Positions 1 to 7,934 of a stretch of 64,000 nt of DNA are shown here, piece after piece. Numbering within the stretch: the first letter of the stretch is position 1; every line of letters begins with the position of its first letter. Origin of the DNA: Algoriphagus sp. (GTDB taxonomy: Bacteria; Bacteroidota; Bacteroidia; Cytophagales; Cyclobacteriaceae). A model generated the notes under the pieces. The model made no database searches. It worked only from the letters and a program-made list of their open reading frames with translations, and was not told the origin of the DNA. Both the position numbers and the translations under genes were made by a program. Where the stretch lies: NCBI RefSeq assembly GCF_024305035.1, contig NZ_JAMWZB010000008.1:1-64000 (forward strand). The letters are read 5' to 3'.

Positions 1-471
1 CTTTTCATTAATAAAAAATCAAACTAAGCAAAGACGGGGTTGCTCGGGTGGATACCTTGATTTTGGCTTGCTTTCGAGCAGCCTTTCTGAAATTTAGATT
101 TGACATAATAGCCATAATTAATTATGTGAATAATGATTTACTTGGCGTATAGGCATAAAAAAAGGCAGAACTAGTCCACCTCTATGTAAGCATATATCCA
201 CCAGTAAGCTGATTAACTGAACTTTTGCTACTTTTAAAAAAAGTAAGCTCAAGACTAAAGAAATGTAATGAAGCACTGTTTGCTTTTATTGATATACTCT
301 TCAATTGAGTAAAAAATTAGAGCTATTAATTTTACACTGGCAGACCCCATACGGGGACTATCCCCCAAAAAAGTTTGGCGGGGGGACTTTCTCTAATGTG
401 GTGCTTGAAGGGGGGTATACAAATGGACAGGGGTCATATATTTATTAAAAAGAATCTAACCCCTGTCCAAA
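1..471. other. non-coding left edge with GC-rich hairpins
   Basis: No convincing gene is seen. The first 340 bases are AT-rich and featureless apart from a weak 9-bp stem (about 38-46 with 76-84). Positions 342-440 are strikingly G/C-run rich in an AT-rich background: a small hairpin at 345-356 (CCCC/GGGG) and a C-run at 361-366 able to pair with a G-run at 381-386. A perfect 10-bp inverted repeat (GGACAGGGGT at 425-434, ACCCCTGTCC at 459-468) sits just beyond the stop codon of the helicase gene and may act as its transcription end, although the 24-base loop is long for a simple terminator. Confidence 0.5.
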
Positions 472-2610
472 TTATTTAAGAAGGTAGTCAATATCCTTCC
501 TATCTAAATGAAGTAAAAAATACCTAATTGAGGAACCCATTTTATCAGATAGTTCTACAGGTGTTCCATATCTTTTACTTGATAAGCTAACTTTAGAATT
601 TTCTAATCTCTCAAATGATGGACTTTCAAATGCGATGATTTTATACTTATATGGACTTTTCTTTCGTGTTATTGGATCAAACTTTCTATTTACTTTTTCT
701 ACTTTAAATAATAGAGATAAAACAGAAACTAAATATGCCTGTTGAGAGATTTCTTTTTCAATGAAAAATTTCCTAATTTTTTCATATTTAACATATAATG
801 TAGAGATCTTAGTTTCAATCTCAATAGCAGAATATTCATCATTTAACTTAAATTCCCCTTTAAATTTTTTGAACTCAGAACTCCAATAAAATTGAAATAG
901 TAACAAAAGTTTTCCAAATCCCTTAATCTTAAATTTTGGAGAATTAAATTCTATAAAATCCTTCTTAGTCAACTCTAAAGATTGTGTTTTATCCAAAAAG
1001 AAAGCAATTTGAAGTCCTGCACAAAAAAGCCTTTTATTTGACTTATGTTGCTCCAAGAACTTAAAAAGATACACATTAAAAATATCTCCGACCCTCCATT
1101 CTTTGTTCTCTTCAATCCTTTTACTTAAATCTTTAAATAAACCTTGAACCTTTTCGCTAAAAGAATCAATAAAATCAATGCCTTTATAAGACTCTATTTC
1201 ACTAACAAATGAATCACTCAATGAAACTTCCCTTTCAACATTGAAATAAACCTCAAGTCTTTCAACAAGTGATTCCAAACCATCATTATACTCTTGAATA
1301 GATTCATAAAAATGATTTTTATAATCTATAGTAAAATTAGAAGGAACCAAAAATCCATCCTTATTTATCCTTAAAAACCCGTCTTGACCATCTAATTTTG
1401 TCTTAGAAATTGATACTTGTAAAGATTGATAGTCATCTTGAAATTCTCCGTCTTGGTAAATACCTTTACTAAATTCTAATATTTCATTAATCTTAGAAAT
1501 TCTAGATTTCATTTCTTCCAAATCAAAAAAGTCTTTATATAATTCTAACCTCTGAAACGAAATTAATTGAGTAGAATAAGTGCCATTTCTAGCCCTTCCT
1601 GTAATCTGATAAATTTTCTCAAAAGTAAGAATAGTATGCTCTCGATAATTAATGTTACCTATAATTAAATGAAAAATATCCTTAATATCTATTCCAATGA
1701 AATAGGCTGATGTCATAAAAGTAACTTGGTGCTGAAGATTTATCTCACCATTTTCTGGAACATCTATCCATTCCAGCTCATGAGTTGCATCATATTTACT
1801 ATATTGACTACATAGAAGACCTAAATCACCTTTGATTAATGATGTTCTTTTGATAAGTGTTTTTGTTATTCTATTGATATTCGAGATAGAATTAATTGCC
1901 ACAACTATTCTCTCTCCCGAATCAATCAATTGTATAATCTCTTCTACAATTTTATCAACTGGAAAATTGGATTCAATAATTTTAAAATCAGGCTTATCCT
2001 CAATCTCTTTCTCAACTACCCAATAGTCTAAATTATCCACATCAAATTCTGGGTCAGAGAACGGAATCAATGTGGCTGTTAAAGCACACTTATTTGTAAA
2101 CTCTTTGAAATAGTCAACTGCATATTCTAATGACACCCTATAAGAAGTGTCAATTTGAAAGGTATCTATCTCATCAACCATCAAAAAGTAATCAGAATAT
2201 GCTGACTCACCCAAAATCTCTATCAATCTTGGCAGGCTATCAGCAACAACGAAGAATTTTGTAAACTTCTCAGGTTCTTTGATTTCTAGAAATTCTTCTA
2301 TGTGACTATTTTTTACACCTCCACCAACATAAAAGAATTCAAAACTAGACTCCTCCTGATTCTCCTTGTATCTTTTTACTTCAGCTAAAGATTTATTACA
2401 TTTAGATTTTGCCAAGCTGACAGTCGGAAATACTAAAATACTATTTCTAGGAGCCTCAATTTCACATGTTGTAGCCCCAATTCCTGTGAACTTTTTATGT
2501 AATATTCCATTAGGCAATCCTTGGTTAAAGTTCCAGACTTCGCCACTATATTCCTTAAGGAACCTTATGCCCTTATTTAGCTTAATGATTTTACTATTTA
2601 AATAGATCAT
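472..2610 (-). CDS. SF2 helicase-like protein with a lysine-less Walker A motif
   Basis: A 712-residue protein with the layout of a superfamily 2 helicase or translocase in its first half. A motif I-like TGIGATT is at residues 42-48, but the lysine that normally contacts ATP phosphate is alanine (A46). Motif II is DEID (146-149), motif III is TAT (178-180), a motif V-like GIDIKD lies near 306 and motif VI is QITGRARNG (335-343). The C-terminal half (about 350-712) is lysine/glutamate-rich, helical-looking and not recognised. Similar helicase-like proteins occur on Bacteroidota plasmids and integrative elements (from memory). It lies at the far end of the element from the integrase, with a 17-bp gap from the upstream membrane protein gene. 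Replication of the element or phage defence are both possible; neither is shown by the sequence. Confidence 0.75.
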   Translation of the reverse strand: MIYLNSKIIKLNKGIRFLKEYSGEVWNFNQGLPNGILHKKFTGIGATTCEIEAPRNSILVFPTVSLAKSKCNKSLAEVKRYKENQEESSFEFFYVGGGVKNSHIEEFLEIKEPEKFTKFFVVADSLPRLIEILGESAYSDYFLMVDEIDTFQIDTSYRVSLEYAVDYFKEFTNKCALTATLIPFSDPEFDVDNLDYWVVEKEIEDKPDFKIIESNFPVDKIVEEIIQLIDSGERIVVAINSISNINRITKTLIKRTSLIKGDLGLLCSQYSKYDATHELEWIDVPENGEINLQHQVTFMTSAYFIGIDIKDIFHLIIGNINYREHTILTFEKIYQITGRARNGTYSTQLISFQRLELYKDFFDLEEMKSRISKINEILEFSKGIYQDGEFQDDYQSLQVSISKTKLDGQDGFLRINKDGFLVPSNFTIDYKNHFYESIQEYNDGLESLVERLEVYFNVEREVSLSDSFVSEIESYKGIDFIDSFSEKVQGLFKDLSKRIEENKEWRVGDIFNVYLFKFLEQHKSNKRLFCAGLQIAFFLDKTQSLELTKKDFIEFNSPKFKIKGFGKLLLLFQFYWSSEFKKFKGEFKLNDEYSAIEIETKISTLYVKYEKIRKFFIEKEISQQAYLVSVLSLLFKVEKVNRKFDPITRKKSPYKYKIIAFESPSFERLENSKVSLSSKRYGTPVELSDKMGSSIRYFLLHLDRKDIDYLLK

Positions 2611-2627
2611 AAAGAAAGAAAATGAAA

Positions 2628-3692
2628 TTATAAATAAAGTTCTTCATAAAGGTCTAATAATTCCTTCTCATCATATTTATAAATATCTACACTTTCCCCT
2701 AAGTGAGTAAATTTGACAAATTCTAAATTTTGAGGAACCTTTAAAATATGCCCCATCATAAAATCTAAATCTTCACTATCCAACAAGTACTTTTCAGCAA
2801 AAAATTCAACAGTAGAATATAAACTCCATAACTCCATACTGAAAAAATCATTTAAATCTTCAATTTTAGCATCTACAAGAATTAATTCATACATATTCAA
2901 CTCTAATTGAGGGAATTTTTCCCTAAGTAATAAATAAGATTTCATATCTAATAAAACTTGACCTAATTGAACACTCTTACTTATCGACGGAAGATTATAC
3001 TGGAGAAAAAAATCTATTTTCCCATTTAACAAAAAAATACAATCTATATTAGGCAAATTCAAAATATGTATGAATTCATTTGGAGTTATATTTCTATTTT
3101 TAATTTCAACCACTTTAAGATTTACCAAACAATCCAAATCATTAATTTTTCCAGGATAGTTAATTTCGATAAAATCTATATTATCAATATCAGAGGGACC
3201 TATTCCTTCTTTCTCCAACTTTCTCTTGGTGTTTAAATTAAGGTTTTTCCAATTTTCATTAATTTCCAAACTAGGATAATTATCAATAATTTCTAAATCT
3301 CCTTTTATAGATTTGATTTTATCTTCAATCAGAGGTATTAAATAGCTTCTCTCTATATTGATTTCCTCAGGAGTTATTGAATTATAATTTGGATTTTTTT
3401 CTTTTAAATCCTCTACGAATTCATAAGACAGCAAATAATCTATCTCACTCAGTAGATTATTTATTCTATTTTCATACTCAAAGTTTAGGGAATTAAATTT
3501 AATTCTAAGATCCTTAAATTCTTTCAAATTCTCTTTCAGAGTTTGTAATTTAACTTGTGCAGCTGTAGAGGCTTTTTCCGAACTTGACTTTTCGGAATAA
3601 TTTCTTGATTTATTATCAATCGTTCTACCATAATTCATAAAATAAATAATTAATCCAAGAATAATTATAATTGTAAATAAAAGACTTTCCAT
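2628..3692 (-). CDS. membrane-anchored coiled-coil protein, unknown function
   Basis: A 354-residue protein that I do not recognise. A single hydrophobic segment (about residues 3-19) is followed by a short basic/serine-rich linker and a charged, probably coiled-coil stretch (about 45-100). The middle (about 165-230) has leucine/isoleucine/asparagine spacing that faintly resembles leucine-rich repeats; the C-terminus is acidic and helical. The expected topology is one N-terminal anchor with a large soluble domain, probably cytoplasmic because no signal-cleavage site is apparent. It lies directly upstream of the helicase-like gene on the same strand with only 17 bases between them, so the two are probably co-transcribed. 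Base composition is as AT-rich as the rest of the element. Confidence 0.65.
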   Translation of the reverse strand: MESLLFTIIIILGLIIYFMNYGRTIDNKSRNYSEKSSSEKASTAAQVKLQTLKENLKEFKDLRIKFNSLNFEYENRINNLLSEIDYLLSYEFVEDLKEKNPNYNSITPEEINIERSYLIPLIEDKIKSIKGDLEIIDNYPSLEINENWKNLNLNTKRKLEKEGIGPSDIDNIDFIEINYPGKINDLDCLVNLKVVEIKNRNITPNEFIHILNLPNIDCIFLLNGKIDFFLQYNLPSISKSVQLGQVLLDMKSYLLLREKFPQLELNMYELILVDAKIEDLNDFFSMELWSLYSTVEFFAEKYLLDSEDLDFMMGHILKVPQNLEFVKFTHLGESVDIYKYDEKELLDLYEELYL

Positions 3693-3858
3693 TTTTTAAT
3701 TTTTTAGACAACTAGTCATTCCTATTCAACCAATCCAATTTCTCCTTTTTTAGTTGGTAAAATGCTATATTTGCAATATTTTTTGCCAGTTACATTACTT
3801 TTTAAGTGGATTATAAGTTTAGCCCAAAAGATTTTTTTGAGTTTTTGTGCCATTTTGT

Positions 3859-4401
3859 TTAATTCTTAGATAAATACAATATAAAAGCTAGCATTAAAAC
3901 TAATGAAAGCAAAAAATAAATAATGTTATTTAATGCTTCACGACTTTTTTTGAGCTCATATTCAGATTTTTTACGAGCCGAAATAGATTTCTCTCCTTCT
4001 TTTGAATTGGATTTTTTGCTAATTATCAACTTCAAATAACTTCCAAGTTCTAAATCAGGCAATTCGTTTTGATTAGCGAAAGATAAAAAATCTATTGCCA
4101 ATCCATCCCGTTTTAAAATCAAAGCCTTTCCATCTGCAAAAACCTCATTCATTAGGATTTTCTTACCTCCTAAATCTATCACCAGAGAGTTCATCGCTGG
4201 AAGGTACTCCCACTTACTTTCTTGGATTTCTCCTTCTCGGACGATGTATAAGGAGTTGTCCTTTCGGAATATTAGTCGCTGAAGATTTAGATCCCCATCT
4301 ACCATAGTCCAAGGGATATCTACCAATAGGTTTTGTTTGGTAAGTCCCTGACTGTAGTTTTTCAAGGTGGATTGTAGGTCTTTGATGAGTTCCTGGAGCA
4401 T
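3859..4401 (-). CDS. tail-anchored membrane protein, unknown function
   Basis: A 180-residue protein of unknown function. Residues 1-110 look like a small soluble mixed alpha/beta domain; residues 125-155 are lysine- and serine-rich; a single transmembrane helix (about 158-177) ends four residues before the stop, which is the arrangement of a tail-anchored protein facing the cytoplasm. The 166-base gap to the downstream coiled-coil protein gene shows no obvious terminator. It is part of the element cargo between the integrase/XRE end and the helicase. Confidence 0.6.
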   Translation of the reverse strand: MLQELIKDLQSTLKNYSQGLTKQNLLVDIPWTMVDGDLNLQRLIFRKDNSLYIVREGEIQESKWEYLPAMNSLVIDLGGKKILMNEVFADGKALILKRDGLAIDFLSFANQNELPDLELGSYLKLIISKKSNSKEGEKSISARKKSEYELKKSREALNNIIYFLLSLVLMLAFILYLSKN

Positions 4402-4474
4402 TTGCTAAAAATAGATCTGGCATGAAAATAAGAATTTAATTTAAAACTTCCTCTTTCTTATTGATTTCAAATTT

Positions 4475-4517
4475 GACAGGGCTTGGAATTTTTCTTATTA
4501 ATTAGCTGACTCCTGTC
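4475..4517. repeat. GACAGG/CCTGTC inverted repeat
   Basis: GACAGG at 4475-4480 faces CCTGTC at 4512-4517. The right arm, within CTCCTGTCC, closely resembles the CCCCTGTCC arm of the inverted repeat at 459-468 next to the helicase stop. Two copies of a related inverted repeat at different places in one element suggest a protein-binding or processing site of the element, but six bases is little to go on. Confidence 0.25.
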
Positions 4518-4552
4518 CCGGGGGTCGAAATCATTTGGGAACACAATCTTCT

Positions 4553-4726
4553 TTACATGCTCCACAGTTTAAATTCAGACCTATTCGTTTGGCAGTCTTT
4601 CTGCAGCGAGGAATACCACCAGCATTTGGTAGCATAACACTCCTTCGTATCAAACTCTTTACAGATTAACTCTACTATTTGATTCACTGATTTATTCTCA
4701 ACAGAAATGGTAAAAAATTCGCTCAT
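4553..4726 (-). CDS. small cysteine-containing ORF, unknown
   Basis: A possible 57-residue protein starting MSEFFTISVEN. The ATG at 4726 is preferred over the upstream ATG at 4762 because it is preceded by a GGGAAAT-type purine-rich stretch; it overlaps the end of the 42-residue ORF in another frame. It has four cysteines (including the C-x5-C spacing around its middle) and two adjacent tryptophans. No family recognised. It would be the third gene of a compact unit led by the XRE regulator. Confidence 0.4.
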   Translation of the reverse strand: MSEFFTISVENKSVNQIVELICKEFDTKECYATKCWWYSSLQKDCQTNRSEFKLWSM

Positions 4727-4826
4727 CAATTTCCCTTGGAGGTCTAAAGGAATCCCACTCATCTTGTAGCTCCTGAAGTGCTTCGTGTTTTTCCTCTTCC
4801 GAAAAATTGATTTCCTTGTTTTTCAT
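4698..4826 (-). CDS. 42-residue ORF coupled to the XRE regulator
   Basis: A short acidic ORF, starting MKNKEINFSEEEKHEAL. Its ATG shares a base with the TAA stop of the XRE gene (TAATG), a classic coupling arrangement, which is the main reason to believe it. It is highly charged with no membrane segment. The position directly behind an XRE repressor is reminiscent of small antitoxin/regulator partners, but no such function can be assigned from sequence. Confidence 0.4.
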   Translation of the reverse strand: MKNKEINFSEEEKHEALQELQDEWDSFRPPREIDERIFYHFC

Positions 4827-5074
4827 TAGAATCCTTCTTCAAAAAACTCTTTTAAACTGATATCCAATCCTTTCAAGATTTTTAGTAAACTGCTGAATTT
4901 CAAATCTTCCCCTTTTTCGTATCTGCCATACTGAGCCCTTGGGATATTGTGATCATAGGCAAAATATTCATAGGAGGTGTAGCCCTTTTTGATTCTCAGC
5001 TCCTTGATCCGACTAGCTAATTTCTGGAGCTGTTCCTGCTTAAATTCCTCGAACTGCTCATCTTTATTCTTCAT
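4826..5074 (-). CDS. XRE-family helix-turn-helix regulator
   Basis: An 82-residue DNA-binding protein. Residues 16-72 have the five-helix XRE/Cro fold pattern (LASRIKELRIKKGYTSYEYFA, then RAQYGRYEKGEDLKFSSLLKIL), typical of small one-domain regulators on Bacteroidota integrative elements. It probably controls its own transcription and that of the two small ORFs behind it. It is divergent from the secreted SH3-like protein gene at 5157, so the 82-base gap between them should hold both promoters and perhaps its operator. Confidence 0.8.
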   Translation of the reverse strand: MKNKDEQFEEFKQEQLQKLASRIKELRIKKGYTSYEYFAYDHNIPRAQYGRYEKGEDLKFSSLLKILKGLDISLKEFFEEGF

Positions 5075-5156
5075 AAAGATAAAGCAAATTCATTCCGAAC
5101 TCTTGCGTTACCACTCAAAAGTTACTACTTTAGAATAGCAAAAAAAATTTTGAGCT

Positions 5157-5798
5157 ATGAGACTTATAATATTTACAACTTTTGTATTTTTCATCTCTTT
5201 CAGCAGTTTCAGTCAAGTAAACAGGTACACAGCTCCGCCGCCTGTGGCTAAGTACAACCCTATGACTTTCAATGAGCTATTGTTTGCTCCAACAATAAAA
5301 TCAAAAAAATCTGATGAGAATTTTCAAAAGTTAATATCCCTTCACTCTAAGGTATTAGCATACGTTGAGGTCTACAAAGAGGAATTTGATGAAAAATTTA
5401 ACAATGAAATAGTTGATTTCGCAACTAAGTTCGATGAAATTTTAAAAGGAGACTTGTCTTCTAAAGAATATGAAATTCAAAAGCTTGAATTCAGTTTTGA
5501 AAAAATTCAAAGGGATTTTGAAAACAGGTTAAAAAATAAATCCTCTGCCCCACCAAAAAGCTATTCACCCCAACGGAAGAGAGAAGAATCGAATGCTCCA
5601 ACAAAAGTGGTTTTAGGTAGTCCAGTTTATTCTATGCCTATTTTAGCTAGAGAATCTTCAAATAGTAAAATAATCGGTTATACAAAAAGATACAACTATC
5701 AACTTCTTGAAAAGTATGATGAAAAATTCCACAAGATTAAAATTGAAGGTAAACTAGGCTACATTTCTTCAAATTGGATAAATGAGAAATGGAGGTAG
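5157..5798 (+). CDS. secreted SH3-like domain protein
   Basis: A 213-residue exported protein. Residues 1-20 form a signal peptide (hydrophobic core then a SFSSFSQ-type cleavage region). Residues 45-125 are charged and helical; 125-150 is a proline/serine/basic linker. Residues 150-213 have the pattern of a bacterial SH3 domain (VYSMPILARESSNSKIIGY, then KIEGKLGYISSNWI), which usually binds cell wall or protein ligands. It is the only plus-strand gene in the element and lies between the XRE regulator and the convergent integrase gene. Specific role unknown. Confidence 0.7.
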   Translation: MRLIIFTTFVFFISFSSFSQVNRYTAPPPVAKYNPMTFNELLFAPTIKSKKSDENFQKLISLHSKVLAYVEVYKEEFDEKFNNEIVDFATKFDEILKGDLSSKEYEIQKLEFSFEKIQRDFENRLKNKSSAPPKSYSPQRKREESNAPTKVVLGSPVYSMPILARESSNSKIIGYTKRYNYQLLEKYDEKFHKIKIEGKLGYISSNWINEKWR

Positions 5799-5814
5799 TT
5801 GCTAATTGGATAGA

Positions 5815-7023
5815 TTATTTAAAATAATTCGTAAACTTCTCCAGCTCAGATTTCTTAGAGTCATCCGCAATCTCCACATACTTCTGAAGCGTGGTAAGCT
5901 TTCTATGCCCTGTTATCTTCTGGATCACGGGTAACGGAATCCCTGCAAGAATAGCATTCGTGATAAAGGTTCTCCTGCCTGTGTGACTGGCTATCAGCTT
6001 GAATTTGGGAAATACCAGGTACTTTTTTACTCCCTTTTCATGCCTCACTATCTCCACAGAATCTTTTATCTCCGCAGCTTCACATAAGTCTTTGACGTAG
6101 TCATTGAATTTCTGATTGGAGATTTTCAATGGAGCTAAGTCAAAATTATACTTCATCAATACTTCTTTCAGCTTAGGGTGAATAGGTATAGATACTTTCT
6201 CTCCTGTTTTCTGTGTATTGATATAAAGGAATTCTCCCCTTACCCAGCTACTATTGATCCGAATTGCATCCCCAAACCTCAGTCCTGTGAATATCAGAAC
6301 TAGGAATAAATCTCTCACTTTACTCTCTGAGGCAGTTTTTGGATGGTACTTCATCAATTTTACAACTTCAGATTTGGTCAGGACGATGGTATTGGTTTCT
6401 ACCGCTCTGGGGTATTGGAAGCTTTTGTAGAAATCAGAATCTATTACACCTTCTTTTCTCAGGTAATTCAGAAATAGCAAGATAAACCTGAAATTCTTGT
6501 GGATAGTATTAGGTTGAAGCCCTACTTTTTGTTCCCAGTAATGAGTCAATTTATTGATAAAACCTTGGTTGTATTCTACGATATACATTTTCTTACTGCC
6601 AAGGAATATCTTGAGATGGTTTTTGATAGTATTCAGCTTGATCACCATTTTGTGTTTAGCTGTCAGCTTCTTCACCTCCATAAACTCATCGTATAGGGTA
6701 AGAATATCCTTTTCAGCATTTGACTTTTCAGAGAGCTTGTTTCTCACCAAGTCTGCATTGAGGAATCCCAATTCATTTTCCCATCGATGGAGCTTTTGTT
6801 TGAGTTCCTGATGCTTCTCATCCAGCCTTTTCAAAAGCTGATTTTTTAGTGGATAGGATTTAGAAATAGATCCCTTGTTCCAATAATTATTGTTTAGCTC
6901 CTCCCCTGTAGGAAAGTACATTCTATCTCGAATGCCATCCTTATAGAAGTAGATTTCAATTGCGATTTTACCTTTGCCAGTTCTCTTACTGACATTTTTA
7001 AGGACAAATTTTGTACGATACAT
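5815..7023 (-). CDS. tyrosine recombinase (integrase)
   Basis: A 402-residue site-specific recombinase. The N-terminus (about 1-90) looks like the arm-binding domain of Bacteroidota integrases; 100-205 is a SAM-like core-binding domain; the catalytic domain follows. Active-site signatures are visible: the first arginine in TGLRFGDAI (about 250), the beta-hairpin lysine in QKTGEKVSI, H347-x-x-R350 in HTGRR, H373 in TGHRK and the nucleophile Y382. The gene is intact. It reads away from the ssrA segment at 7141-7363, with its promoter end next to the presumed attachment site, the usual arrangement for elements that use a tRNA or tmRNA gene as target. Confidence 0.92.
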   Translation of the reverse strand: MYRTKFVLKNVSKRTGKGKIAIEIYFYKDGIRDRMYFPTGEELNNNYWNKGSISKSYPLKNQLLKRLDEKHQELKQKLHRWENELGFLNADLVRNKLSEKSNAEKDILTLYDEFMEVKKLTAKHKMVIKLNTIKNHLKIFLGSKKMYIVEYNQGFINKLTHYWEQKVGLQPNTIHKNFRFILLFLNYLRKEGVIDSDFYKSFQYPRAVETNTIVLTKSEVVKLMKYHPKTASESKVRDLFLVLIFTGLRFGDAIRINSSWVRGEFLYINTQKTGEKVSIPIHPKLKEVLMKYNFDLAPLKISNQKFNDYVKDLCEAAEIKDSVEIVRHEKGVKKYLVFPKFKLIASHTGRRTFITNAILAGIPLPVIQKITGHRKLTTLQKYVEIADDSKKSELEKFTNYFK

Positions 7024-7026
7024 TCT

Positions 7027-7050
7027 AGTGGCAATTCAGTGGCAAGCCAC
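7027..7050. repeat. AGTGGCAA direct repeats and GTGGC/GCCAC palindrome
   Basis: AGTGGCAA occurs at 7027-7034 and again at 7038-7045, an 11-base period that is about one helical turn. The second copy is also the left half of the perfect palindrome GTGGC-AA-GCCAC at 7039-7050. The site is immediately upstream of the integrase start and fits an arm-type integrase or excisionase binding site, or an operator controlling integrase. Confidence 0.4.
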
Positions 7051-7077
7051 CTACATCATCACAGATTATACTCATTT

Positions 7078-7130
7078 TTGACACATTTTGTCAATTCGAA
7101 GTTTGGTTGATATTTATGTCAATTTATGAC
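7078..7130. promoter_or_regulatory. TTGACA/TGTCAA inverted repeats upstream of integrase
   Basis: TTGACA (7078-7083) and TGTCAA (7089-7094) form a 6-bp inverted repeat with a 5-base spacer. A second TGTCAA is at 7117-7122, 28 bases after the first, and it overlaps GTCA/TGAC (7118-7121/7127-7130). These lie between the integrase start and the ssrA segment. A regulator such as the XRE protein or an excisionase is the likely user, by position only. Confidence 0.3.
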
Positions 7131-7140
7131 GTAAATACTT

Positions 7141-7363
7141 TTCCACATCTCACCACCTGTGGTCTGATCCGGACGGATCCGAGGTGTCGATCAGGTCAGA
7201 CTGCGGCTTGTGATGCGATTAAGCAAGCTTAAGTCCCAATCGCTAAGCTAGACTCAGGTGTGTCTCCCAGCATAGTCTAGTCGAAAAACCAACAGGTGAC
7301 TAAGCATGTAGACGGTACGGTGTTTCCTTATCTGGACGCGAGTTCGAATCTCGCCAGCTCCAC
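7141..7363 (+). ncRNA. ssrA: 3' part of tmRNA gene (ssrA), truncated at its 5' side
   Basis: The 3' end is clear: CTAAGCATGTAGA at about 7301-7315, a perfect T-arm at 7337-7353 (GCGAG/CTCGC around TTCGAAT) and the acceptor strand CAGCTCCA ending near 7362. Upstream, paired blocks such as GCGATT/AATCGC and CTAGACT/AGTCTAG look like the pseudoknot domains that follow the tag reading frame. The tRNA-like 5' end (GGGGNTG with a GGATTCGAC-like stretch) and a tag ending in Ala-Ala-stop cannot be found upstream, where the integrase gene lies. The simplest reading is an attachment-site remnant: the element entered ssrA and the functional 5' part, or a whole reconstituted gene, is at the other end, outside the window. 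The left boundary at 7141 is approximate. Confidence 0.7.
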
Positions 7364-7376
7364 AACTTTTAAGAAT

Positions 7377-7420
7377 CAACCCTCTTGTTTTTCAAAACAT
7401 TACAAGGGGGTTGTTTTTTT
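7377..7420 (+). terminator. strong intrinsic terminator behind ssrA
   Basis: An 11-bp stem (CAACCCTCTTG at 7377-7387 with CAAGGGGGTTG at 7403-7413, one G-T pair) is followed by a run of T. It is correctly placed 14 bases after the ssrA 3' end, which suggests that this side is original chromosome and that the element lies to the left. Confidence 0.85.
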
Positions 7421-7424
7421 TCTA

Positions 7425-7934
7425 GTGACAAAACAGGAACAAACTGCCATTTAAATGATTATGGCTAACCTATCTGCTAAATTTCTCATCACATCGATGC
7501 CCTTTATAAATCATGATGAGTTAGGAAATATTTACTAGATAAGGGTAGATAAACTGTAATTCATTGGCTCTAAATTGATTGACTATTGAAACTATAGCCT
7601 TTGTAGTTGCGCAAAATTGCTTTTCTGGCTTCTAGTATTTTTCAAAATGAGCCAAAAAAAGAGAATTTCTCCGATTTCGCTTGCTGATAATTTGACCCTT
7701 GACCAGTTCCAAGTGCAAAGATTACTGCTGCCTAATTTTATCCCGGCCCTTTCAATGCTTAGGATCGCAACACGTTAAAATTGATGTCGGTCCTCAAAAA
7801 AACAATGTTACTAAAGGTCTTTTTATCAAAACCCTCACCCTTCAGGGTAAAATTTACCTGTCAAAACAAGATCGCCAATTCTCTCATGCTGTCTTGCCCA
7901 TTTTTAAACCGCACCAAAAGAGCTCGCCCAAAAT
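7425..7934. other. intergenic, no gene seen
   Basis: About 500 bases between the ssrA terminator and the convergent membrane-protein gene. Open frames here lack a plausible start and show no protein-like composition. Nothing further is recognisable. Confidence 0.5.
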
